Shown one piece after another: positions 17,963 to 25,072 of a DNA stretch of 64,000 nt. The position numbers were made by a program, and so were the translations under genes. Origin of the DNA: an uncultured Bacteroidales bacterium (GTDB lineage Bacteria; Bacteroidota; Bacteroidia; Bacteroidales; Muribaculaceae); assembly GCA_900544535.1 (NCBI GenBank), contig UQVH01000005.1, positions 62,001-126,000 of the forward strand. Direction: 5' to 3'. A model generated the notes under the pieces. The model saw only the letters and a list, made by a program, of their open reading frames with translations. It made no database searches and was not told the origin of the DNA. The number at the start of each line of letters is the position of its first letter. Position 1 is the first letter of the stretch.

Positions 17963-18487
17963 TCAGAAAAAGCGCGGGCGGATGAAGGGGGCGGCGGGGG
18001 TGCGGAGGAGGGTGGTGAGTGCCGAAAGGCGTTCGCGGATTTTAGAGGCGAAAGGGGCCGCTGCCGACGCGCCTTCCGCTGTGCCTCCGGCGAGGAGGGC
18101 GGTGTGGATGACGCGCAGGACAACGAGATTTTCAAGATGGCGCCGGATGATCCCGTGAATCCCCTTCCTCCCCTCCCCCACGCTACCGGAGGAGGGGACG
18201 CGGAGAGCCACGCGCAGCAGATGATCGCCGCCGTCGGCGGAAGACTGCGGCTGAGGCGCCGTGTCGTGGCGCTCGCCGTCCAGCTCCGCATCATCGACCC
18301 AGGGGAGCAGGTCGAGGACGGTTTCGGCGAAAGCGTTGGAGATCATGAGGGCAAGCACTCCGCTGCGTGCGGGATCGAGCAGCGGGGTAAGGAGGGTCTT
18401 TTTACCGGCAGGAGCCGAAAGCAGTTCAAGGGCCACGAGAGCGTGGACAGTGTCGGCGATTACCTGTGTCGAGAGTGAGTAGAGCAT
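17963..18487 (-). CDS. unidentified protein (174 aa)
   Basis: I do not recognise this protein. It begins MLYSLSTQVIADTVHALVAL, has no signal peptide, and contains a long Gly/Ser/Pro-rich middle and a helical C-terminal part (LENLVVLRVIHTALLAGG). No catalytic motif is evident. It starts 15 bp after the stop of the 135-residue gene on the same strand, so the two form a pair. The N-terminal helix resembles the regular, acidic-poor helices of small phage connector proteins, but that is speculation. Confidence 0.6.
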   Translation of the reverse strand: MLYSLSTQVIADTVHALVALELLSAPAGKKTLLTPLLDPARSGVLALMISNAFAETVLDLLPWVDDAELDGERHDTAPQPQSSADGGDHLLRVALRVPSSGSVGEGRKGIHGIIRRHLENLVVLRVIHTALLAGGTAEGASAAAPFASKIRERLSALTTLLRTPAAPFIRPRFF

Positions 18488-18502
18488 GGTTGCGGAGTGG
18501 TT

Positions 18503-18910
18503 TCAGAGGATGGTGATCTGACGTGTTTCGTGGTTGAAGGCGGAGCGCAGGATGTCCATGGCGCGGTCGGGAGAGATGAAAAACTGCGAGGCGCGACCCG
18601 CAGCAAGCACGTTGGCAAGTGCGAAGTCCAGGCGGTAGCCGTGGCGCTCCATCAGGCGCGTGGCACGGGCGTCCAGTTCCTTCCAGAGAGCGAGACGGCG
18701 GTCGTTGCGCAGACGCAGACGTCCGTGACGGAGCACACGGAGCATACGAAGGGCATATTCAAAGGTACAGTAATAGCAGGGAGCGGGTTCGAGAGCGGCG
18801 GCAGAGGCCACATAGCGGAGACTGACAGGATGACCGGCGGGAACGGTGGCGACTACGCGGCGGGCGGCTTCAAGAAAATGACGGTTGCGGAGGGTGACTA
18901 ACGAATACAT
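18503..18910 (-). CDS. unidentified protein with an internal duplication (135 aa)
   Basis: No family was recognised. Two segments look like copies of one helical unit: residues 33-58, ending CYYCTFEYALRMLR, and 97-122, ending QFFISPDRAMDILR. Both share the pattern aromatic pair, Ser/Thr four or so positions on, Ala, then Leu-Arg. The protein is strongly basic (many Arg), so nucleic-acid binding is possible. It has its own -7 box at 19026-19033 and is followed by the 174-residue gene, so this pair may be independent of the portal-like gene upstream. Confidence 0.65.
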   Translation of the reverse strand: MYSLVTLRNRHFLEAARRVVATVPAGHPVSLRYVASAAALEPAPCYYCTFEYALRMLRVLRHGRLRLRNDRRLALWKELDARATRLMERHGYRLDFALANVLAAGRASQFFISPDRAMDILRSAFNHETRQITIL

Positions 18911-19025
18911 AAGGCAGAACGGATGGATGGTGGGGGAATTTAGAAATGTGTGTTTCGGGACGGAACGGAAAAATAGTGAAATGTGTCGGTTCGGAGAAGG
19001 GAGGAAACGCGATGTTTTCTATCGG

Positions 19026-19033
19026 CAAAGATA
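19026..19033 (-). promoter_or_regulatory. candidate -7 box before the 135-residue gene
   Basis: TATCTTTG on the minus strand fits TAnnTTTG. No TTTG is found at the proper -33 distance. It lies in the 152-bp gap after the portal-like gene and about 115 bp before the start at 18910. Confidence 0.35.
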
Positions 19034-19062
19034 AGGGAGCGGTAGAGCAGGAAGCCGGCACA

Positions 19063-20337
19063 TCACTGTGAAATTGTGTTAATCATTTCAAGCGCGATGC
19101 GGTCGCGGGCAGCGCGGAAAGAGTTGAACGACTCGAAAATGTCGAGCAACGCTATGGCCGAGTTAGAGATCTGGCTCTCGTAGAGCGAAGCCGAGACATT
19201 GGAGGCCGGAAGCTGCCCCTGGAGGGCGCCGGAGACGCCTGAAATCTCGCGGAAAAGTTTCATCTCGGTGTCGAGCAGCTGCGAAGCGTCGCGGCTCGCG
19301 CCCGACGAGGCGCTGACCTCCACGGGCATGATGCGCGCGGCAGGGTTGATGGGTATGACTCCTCCGGGCTTGCTCCAGACGCGGCAGACATCCTTAATGT
19401 CCGATTCGGGCATCACCGAGTCCATCGGCATGAGCAGCACACCCTTAGCACTGTTAGCGAGGATATGGTCGATCATTGTGATGAGCATGTTGATATGCTT
19501 CTGCTGGCCGATCAGATCCTCTATAAAGGAATGGATTTCGCCATCGACAAGCGGATAGAACTTGAAGGCGTAGGGATGGGAGCCGGAAGGCAAGGTGGAG
19601 CGGGTTTCGTCAAGCACGGTACCGTTGGGAGCAAAGAAACGGCAGTGCCAGTGCGGGTCCTCGTCCGGTGAGGAAGGATTTATATCGAAACTCCACACCT
19701 CGGCCACCTCGCACATCATCTCCGGATCGGGGGTATTGAAGCCGCAACTGTTGGCATAGCAGCGTTCGAGCATCGCGCAGCGCGAGGGAGAGCCGTGGCC
19801 GAAACGCATTTTGAGTTCGGGCAGGCTGATACTGAAGAAATGGCCGATGAGTCTGACGTCGGAACCCCGCGGGTCGGTGAAGGTGTTGACGAAAAACTTC
19901 TGCGGACTGACGGTGTCGGCCCACACGGAGAGCGGAGTTCCGGGACGGCGTTCACAGACAAGTTTCTGAATGACGCAGCCGGAGATGAGAAACTCCTCAA
20001 GAGAGCGGCTGTCAAGCTCGTCGAGCATATTTTCGGAACGGAAATCGGCAAGACGCGGATCAGGTGGAGTCTCCGCAGAGGTCAGATTGTAGCGGAAACG
20101 ACCTACAACGGCCTTGACCAAGGACCGGAGGAGATTGTTGGTCAGCGGGCGCATTCCGGATTCAAGCGCATAGACTTCCTCAGTGACAAGGCGCCCGTCA
20201 TCGGCTGTGACGGGGTCGGACCACTGGCGGCCGTAGGTGAAATTGCAGAGACGGCTTCGATCGGCGCGCAGCCGCGACATACCGAGATAGGCCGCCAGGG
20301 CCCTGTGATAGAGGGCCGGATTGTATTTGAGTTTCAT
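19063..20337 (-). CDS. phage portal-like protein
   Basis: A 424-residue soluble protein that reads like a reduced P22-type portal. It has an N-terminal region with TNNLLRSLVKAVVGRFRYN, a middle domain with a beta-rich segment and SPQKFFVNTFTDPRG, a long stem-like helix (QKHINMLITMIDHILANSA) and a C-terminal part, LFREISGVSGALQGQLPAS, that matches the usual portal phrase before the last helices. Portals form the DNA-entry ring of phage heads. No terminase, capsid, tail or integrase gene is near, so this would be an isolated or domesticated gene. It is much shorter than P22 portal (about 725 residues). The family call is by eye and uncertain. Confidence 0.5.
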   Translation of the reverse strand: MKLKYNPALYHRALAAYLGMSRLRADRSRLCNFTYGRQWSDPVTADDGRLVTEEVYALESGMRPLTNNLLRSLVKAVVGRFRYNLTSAETPPDPRLADFRSENMLDELDSRSLEEFLISGCVIQKLVCERRPGTPLSVWADTVSPQKFFVNTFTDPRGSDVRLIGHFFSISLPELKMRFGHGSPSRCAMLERCYANSCGFNTPDPEMMCEVAEVWSFDINPSSPDEDPHWHCRFFAPNGTVLDETRSTLPSGSHPYAFKFYPLVDGEIHSFIEDLIGQQKHINMLITMIDHILANSAKGVLLMPMDSVMPESDIKDVCRVWSKPGGVIPINPAARIMPVEVSASSGASRDASQLLDTEMKLFREISGVSGALQGQLPASNVSASLYESQISNSAIALLDIFESFNSFRAARDRIALEMINTISQ

Positions 20338-20363
20338 AAAATAGTGTATATAAGGCAGGATGA

Positions 20364-20885
20364 TTATTCGGGATGGAGCGTGGCAAGGGCCGAATCGTCA
20401 AACTCATAGACACCGTCCTCGCAGACTGCGCAGGAAAGCGTGACAAGACGGTCGGAGGGCACGGCAGGCCACAGGCGGAGCTCACTGCCGTGGAAAAAGG
20501 CCACGGGCGAGGAAGCTGTGGCGCGCGTGAAGCGATGCAGCTGCAAGCCGAGCAGCGGAGAAGACGGATCGGTCAGGATCAGGGGCGACCGAGACCACGA
20601 GGAAAGACGCACGTCAAGAACGCGCAACGTCCCCTCAGGCAGCTCCGCGACGGCGCAGCCCTCTTCAGGGAAAGAGAGCGAAGGAGCCAAAGACCGGGGC
20701 GCAAGCAGCGGCGGGGGAGCTTCGAGAAGCAGCTTCCGGTACCAGAGATTCATTTCGGCAGTGAAAACGGAGTCGGTGTCGATGCCGTCCGTGCGGGAGA
20801 AGAGGGTATCGGCGGGTGGAGGGCCGTAGGCGCGGTGGAGGCGCCAGAGAGCAAGCATTTCGGTGGCGGAGAGTGTGAGTTTCAT
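20364..20885 (-). CDS. unidentified protein upstream of the portal-like gene
   Basis: A 173-residue protein of unknown family. I start at the ATG 20883-20885 (MKLTLSATEMLALWRLHRAYG), because the longer in-frame start at 20939 would lie inside the likely promoter. The N-terminal 20 residues are a regular helix, followed by Pro-rich linkers (EAPPPLLAPRSLAPSL) and a beta-rich C-terminal half ending VYEFDDSALATLHPE. It sits 26 bp before the portal-like gene and is probably co-transcribed with it. Its length and beta content would suit a small head or tail accessory protein, but there is no direct evidence. Confidence 0.6.
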   Translation of the reverse strand: MKLTLSATEMLALWRLHRAYGPPPADTLFSRTDGIDTDSVFTAEMNLWYRKLLLEAPPPLLAPRSLAPSLSFPEEGCAVAELPEGTLRVLDVRLSSWSRSPLILTDPSSPLLGLQLHRFTRATASSPVAFFHGSELRLWPAVPSDRLVTLSCAVCEDGVYEFDDSALATLHPE

Positions 20886-20936
20886 TTTTCTGAGCGGTTT
20901 AAAGATTGTCGTCGTGGATGAGAATTTCTTACATTG

Positions 20937-20944
20937 CAAAGTTA
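20937..20944 (-). promoter_or_regulatory. candidate -7 box of the portal-like operon
   Basis: TAACTTTG on the minus strand matches TAnnTTTG, about 52 bp before the chosen start at 20885. No clear -33 TTTG is present at 19-21 bp. Confidence 0.4.
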
Positions 20945-21034
20945 AGGGTGCGCGAAGGGCTTTTTAGTGCGATAATGCGGAGAGGGTGAAATTTTTTTAG
21001 TAATTTCGCTCCTCAGAAATACAGTACATTCAAT

Positions 21035-22024
21035 ATGGCAGCAGATTTCATAGACACTATAAAAGCCAAAATCCTCTCCGGAGGCAGTCTGAACGAGGAT
21101 GAAGCCTACCGCCTCGACCGGCTCACCCCTGAGGATGAAGACCGCCTCATAGAGGCCGCGGCGGAGGTGACGGAGCGCTTCGGGAGCCGCGATTTCGACT
21201 CCTGTTCCATCATCAACGCCCGCTCAGGACGCTGCGGTGAGGACTGCAAATGGTGCGCACAGTCGGCACATTATAAGACCGGAGCCGGGACCTACGATCT
21301 CGTCGGCCACGACACCTGCATGGAACTGGCGGCCTACAACCGCTCGCGCGGCATCGGGCGCTTCTCGCTCGTCACAAGCGGCCGCGCCCTGGGTCCGACC
21401 GCTCTCGAAACAGTCTGCGGCTACTTCCGCGAACTCCGTGATGCGGGAGGCATGGGACTCTGCGCCTCGATGGGACTGCTCGGTCCGGAAGCCCTCCGCA
21501 AGCTCCGCGAAGCCGGTGTGGAGCGCTATCACTGCAACCTCGAATCGGCGCCCTCGCATTTCGGCACTCTCTGCACCACCCACAGCATCGAGGACAAGAT
21601 CCGCACCATCGAAGCCGCCCGCGAGGCCGGTCTTGAGATATGCAGCGGAGGCATCATCGGCATGGGCGAGACGCGCCGCCAGCGCATCGAGTTCGCACTG
21701 ACGCTGCGCAGAGTCGATCCGGTGTCGATACCGATCAACATACTCGTGCCGATCCCCGGTACTCCGCTTGAAGGCTCCGAACCGCTGAGCGGCAGGGAGA
21801 TACTGCTGACAGTGGCCATCTTCCGCATGATCCATCCACGCGCCGTGCTGCGCTTCGCAGGGGGCCGCGCCACGATAGCCAAAGAGATCCAGCGCGAGGC
21901 TCTGCGCACAGGCATCAACGGCAGCATCATGGGTGATCTGCTGACCACCATCGGCTCACAGATCGACGAAGACATAGAGATGATACGCTCGTGCGGCTAT
22001 AATTTCAACACTCCTGAGCAATGA
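21035..22024 (+). CDS. bioB: biotin synthase
   Basis: A 329-residue radical-SAM enzyme that inserts sulfur into dethiobiotin. The [4Fe-4S] motif is Cys67-x3-Cys71-x2-Cys74 (CGEDCKWC). Other BioB phrases are NARSGRC, YHCNLESAPSHFGTLCTTH, EICSGGIIGMGE and SIPINILVPIPGTPLEG. The usual Arg of the [2Fe-2S] site is in the GGRAT segment near the C terminus. Its stop overlaps the start of the E1-like gene (ATGA), which implies translational coupling. No other biotin genes are in the window, and no BirA operator was recognised upstream. Confidence 0.95.
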   Translation: MAADFIDTIKAKILSGGSLNEDEAYRLDRLTPEDEDRLIEAAAEVTERFGSRDFDSCSIINARSGRCGEDCKWCAQSAHYKTGAGTYDLVGHDTCMELAAYNRSRGIGRFSLVTSGRALGPTALETVCGYFRELRDAGGMGLCASMGLLGPEALRKLREAGVERYHCNLESAPSHFGTLCTTHSIEDKIRTIEAAREAGLEICSGGIIGMGETRRQRIEFALTLRRVDPVSIPINILVPIPGTPLEGSEPLSGREILLTVAIFRMIHPRAVLRFAGGRATIAKEIQREALRTGINGSIMGDLLTTIGSQIDEDIEMIRSCGYNFNTPEQ

Positions 22025-22797
22025 GCACCGAAATCAGACCACTCAGCCCCGAACTGCGCACACGCTACCGCGGCCATCTCTCGCTCTGCGAGATCGACAC
22101 CGCCGGGCAGGAGGCTCTCGCCGACGCGCGTGTGCTGATCGTAGGCGCCGGAGGACTCGGCAGCCCCGTCAGCCTCTACCTTACGGCCGCCGGAGTCGGC
22201 ACCATCGGTCTCATGGACGCCGACACCGTGAGCCTCAGCAACCTCCAGCGACAGATCATCCACTCGACCCCCGATCTCGGACGGCTCAAAACCGACTCGG
22301 CGGCCGAAAAACTCCGCGCGCTCAACCCGGAGACAGCCATCGTCACCATCAACGACCGCCTCACGCCGGAGAACGCCGCGGGAATAATGGCTGACTACGA
22401 CCTTATAATGGACTGCACCGACAACCTGCCGACGCGGCTTCTCATCAACGACACCTGCGTCCGCCTGGGCAAGAAGATGGTCTTCGGAGCCGTCTCGCGC
22501 TTCTCAGGGCAGGTGTTCAGCCATGTGCCAGGCAGCGCCTGCTACCGCTGCATCTTCGACCCCTCGGCGACCGGCGATGACGGCGAGGATCTGCCCTGCG
22601 CCGTCAACGGTATCCTCAACACCGTGGTAGGCGTGATCGGCGCCCTTCAGGCCACCGAGGCCGTCAAGCTGATCGTAGGGACCGGCGATCCGCTCGTCAA
22701 CCGCCTGCTGACCTTCGATGCCATCACAATGGAATTCAACACCTTCGCAATCAGCCGGTCAGAAGGCTGCACGTGCAACTCCGTTAAGGATTTTTAA
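22021..22797 (+). CDS. E1-like adenylyltransferase (ThiF/MoeB/HesA family)
   Basis: A 258-residue protein that would adenylate the C-terminal Gly of a ThiS- or MoaD-type sulfur carrier. It has the Rossmann GAGGLGS loop (about 43-49), DADTVSLSNLQRQI with the adenylation Arg, and MDCTDNLPTR. The zinc ligands appear as CYRC (Cys174, Cys177) and a C-terminal CTC (Cys250, Cys252), one residue shorter than the usual CxxC. Cys193 (LPCAVNG) lies where ThiF and MoeB proteins have their cysteine. No sulfur-carrier gene is nearby. Coupling to bioB by ATGA overlap is notable, because BioB consumes its own cluster sulfur. Confidence 0.88.
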   Translation: MSTEIRPLSPELRTRYRGHLSLCEIDTAGQEALADARVLIVGAGGLGSPVSLYLTAAGVGTIGLMDADTVSLSNLQRQIIHSTPDLGRLKTDSAAEKLRALNPETAIVTINDRLTPENAAGIMADYDLIMDCTDNLPTRLLINDTCVRLGKKMVFGAVSRFSGQVFSHVPGSACYRCIFDPSATGDDGEDLPCAVNGILNTVVGVIGALQATEAVKLIVGTGDPLVNRLLTFDAITMEFNTFAISRSEGCTCNSVKDF

Positions 22798-22830
22798 CCT
22801 GCAATCTTAAAAAACCAAAAATTATATATC

Positions 22831-22838
22831 TAACTTTG
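22831..22838 (+). promoter_or_regulatory. candidate -7 box of the MetE-like gene
   Basis: TAACTTTG matches TAnnTTTG and lies 73 bp before the start at 22912. A good -33 TTTG is lacking at the proper distance. Confidence 0.45.
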
Positions 22839-22911
22839 CGCCGCGGAAACACTGTCACTTTTTCATCAGAACAATCAAAAGTGACACAAAAACAATAATA
22901 TAGCTTTTATC

Positions 22912-24030
22912 ATGACTCAAGCGATCAAAATGCCCCGCGTTGAAATCGTGGGCAGTTTCCTCCCTCCCGAAGAACTTGAAAATGCTTTGAACGAAAAAGT
23001 CCGCGGCAACCTCAGCGAGGCTGACTATCATGCCGCGGAAGACCGCGTGATCGACCGTCTGATCGACCGCGAGATAGAAGCCGGACTCCATATCGTCACC
23101 GACGGCGAGATGCGCCGCAAGAGCTGGGACCGTGATTTTTGGGAAGGCTTCGAAGGCATGAACCGCGAACGCATCGACTCTGGCCATCTCTATCAGGACG
23201 AAGTTGTCCGCCACGACCTTCTGCGCTTCAACGGTAAAATCGAATTCAATCCCTCGCATCCCTTCTTCGAAAAGTATGTCCACATGCAGGAGCTGTGCGC
23301 GGGCCGCGCCGAAGCCCGTCAGACCATCCCCTCGCCGGGTGAGCTCTATATGCGCATGTTCCTTTCGTCGAACGGTGACCCCGGCAAGTTCTACGCCACT
23401 CCTGAAACTCTTATCGACGACATCGTGGAGGCCTACCGCCGCACGATAGCCGAATTCTACCGTCTCGGATGCCGCCACATACAGCTCGATACAGGTGTGT
23501 GGGGCCGTCTGTGCAGCCCGGAATTCGACCGCATGCTGCTGCTCGGCGGTGCCGACGTCAACGAAATCACCCTGCGCCTGCTCGACCTGATCAACCGCTC
23601 GATCGCCGACCGTCCCGCCGACCTGGAGATCACTTTCAGCATCGCGGCCAACGAACAGACCATCCCCCGCTGGTCCGACGAACGGGAGCTGGCCAATCTG
23701 CGCCTGATGCTCGAAAAGGTCAATGCCGACGCCTTCCTGCTCCCCTTCGACATCAGCTCGCCTGAAACCATCGACGTGCTGAGCTGTCTGCCGGCCGGAA
23801 AGCGCGTCATCCTCGGCCTTGTCGACGGAAGTCTGCCTAACCTCGAAAGTGTCAATGACATTGTCACCGCCATCAAGGTTGCGCGCCGCTACGTGCCGAT
23901 GGAACTGCTCTCGATCAGCCCCACCTGCGGTTTCAAAGTCCGCGACCGCGAGCGTCAGGGCCTCAACTACGAAACCCAGTGGACCAAGATAGCCCTGCTG
24001 CGTCAGGCCGCCGTCCTCGCCGCCGAATAA
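22912..24030 (+). CDS. MetE C-terminal-domain family protein (cobalamin-independent methionine synthase-like)
   Basis: A 372-residue single-barrel protein related to the catalytic half of MetE. Visible features are VTDGEMRRKSWDRDFW, IQLDTGVWGRLC, LVDGSLPNLES and LLSISPTCGFK, the last matching the MetE zinc-ligand segment near the C terminus. The N-terminal MetE domain that binds folate in part is absent, as in YxjG-type relatives, whose methyl donor is often unknown. It may make methionine from homocysteine with a donor other than methyltetrahydrofolate (inference). It is a single gene ending in a clear terminator. Confidence 0.85.
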   Translation: MTQAIKMPRVEIVGSFLPPEELENALNEKVRGNLSEADYHAAEDRVIDRLIDREIEAGLHIVTDGEMRRKSWDRDFWEGFEGMNRERIDSGHLYQDEVVRHDLLRFNGKIEFNPSHPFFEKYVHMQELCAGRAEARQTIPSPGELYMRMFLSSNGDPGKFYATPETLIDDIVEAYRRTIAEFYRLGCRHIQLDTGVWGRLCSPEFDRMLLLGGADVNEITLRLLDLINRSIADRPADLEITFSIAANEQTIPRWSDERELANLRLMLEKVNADAFLLPFDISSPETIDVLSCLPAGKRVILGLVDGSLPNLESVNDIVTAIKVARRYVPMELLSISPTCGFKVRDRERQGLNYETQWTKIALLRQAAVLAAE

Positions 24031-24065
24031 TCCCGGAAAGCGTCAAAAAGCCCGGAAATCATAAC

Positions 24066-24109
24066 GAAAGCCCGCAAAAGCCGCACATGAACGGCTCTTG
24101 CGGGCTTTC
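24066..24109 (+). terminator. hairpin after the MetE-like gene
   Basis: An 18-bp stem (24066-24083 with 24092-24109, one mismatch) with an 8-base loop. The arm begins GAAAGCCCGC. The T-run after it is weak, although a T-rich stretch follows near 24119. It separates the MetE-like gene from the polysaccharide promoter. Confidence 0.75.
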
Positions 24110-24131
24110 AGACGTCATATTTTAACATTGC

Positions 24132-24166
24132 TTTGCGTGTGAATTAGCTGATTTTTCGTATCTTTG
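24132..24166 (+). promoter_or_regulatory. promoter of the exopolysaccharide operon
   Basis: TTTG at 24132-24135 and TATCTTTG at 24159-24166 form a Bacteroidota-type promoter with a 23-bp spacer, a little longer than the usual 19-21. It lies 74 bp before the Wza-like gene. Confidence 0.6.
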
Positions 24167-24240
24167 CGCTCACTTATATAGTAGCATAAAACACAAAATA
24201 GAGACGGGCGCACACATACCGTCTCCCCCCAAAACCACTC

Positions 24241-25029
24241 ATGAAACACTTTGCATTGAAACCTAAGAAAGCACTTCTCTTATTGATCGTCGCCACAGGC
24301 GCCCTCATCGTCTCCTGCGGTCCGGCCAAGGACATAGCCTACATGCAGGACCTGCCGGACAACGCCGTGCTCACCCTCCAGGAAAACGGCGAACTCCGCC
24401 TCCAGCCCGGCGACAAACTCCGCATCAAGGTCCACAGCCGCGACGAGGAGATGGTCAAGATGTTCAACCTCTCGCAGACCAATTCCTCCGGGTCGGTCGA
24501 GCATGACATGTACACCGTCGATCCCAACGGCAAAATCGACCTGCCGGTCCTCGGCCAGCTCTCGGTCGAAGGTCTCACACGCCTCGAAGTGGCTCAGCTG
24601 ATCAAATACCGTCTGCTCGCCGGAAGCCTTCTGCGCGACCCGATTGTCACAGTAGAGTTCCCCCAGATGGCTTACTATGTCATCGGTGAGTCGGGAGTGG
24701 GACGCCATGAGTTTCCCGCCGACAAGCTCAACATCATGGAGGCTCTGTCGATATCCGGCGACCTCGCCATCAGCGGCAAGCGCACGAACATACTCGTGCT
24801 CCGCACCGAAAACGGCCAGCAGATACCCTACCGCATCGACCTGACCCGCGCCGACGGCGTCTATGCCTCGCCCGCCTACTATCTGAAACAGAACGACATG
24901 ATCTACATCGAGCCCACACAGGTCAAGGCCAACCAGTCGACGGCCAACGGCAACAACTACATGACGCCGAGCTTCTGGATCTCGATGGTGACCTTCGCCA
25001 CAACCGTAGCCGTCCTGATCACGAAATAA
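24241..25029 (+). CDS. polysaccharide export lipoprotein (Wza/BexD family)
   Basis: A 262-residue outer-membrane export protein. The signal ends in LIVSC with lipid-bearing Cys26. The poly-export domain is recognisable: LQPGDKLRIKVHS, TVDPNGKIDLPVLGQLSVEGLT, then SLBB-type repeats with YYVIGESGVGRHEFP and LKQNDMIYIEP. The C terminus has a hydrophobic helix (FWISMVTFATTVAVLI), which is typical of Bacteroidota Wza proteins. It forms the outer-membrane channel and works with the Wzc-like kinase encoded 43 bp downstream. Confidence 0.95.
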   Translation: MKHFALKPKKALLLLIVATGALIVSCGPAKDIAYMQDLPDNAVLTLQENGELRLQPGDKLRIKVHSRDEEMVKMFNLSQTNSSGSVEHDMYTVDPNGKIDLPVLGQLSVEGLTRLEVAQLIKYRLLAGSLLRDPIVTVEFPQMAYYVIGESGVGRHEFPADKLNIMEALSISGDLAISGKRTNILVLRTENGQQIPYRIDLTRADGVYASPAYYLKQNDMIYIEPTQVKANQSTANGNNYMTPSFWISMVTFATTVAVLITK

Positions 25030-25072
25030 ACCCGGCCTTACTTACCCTGATTCTTCCCCTTATACCTGACAG

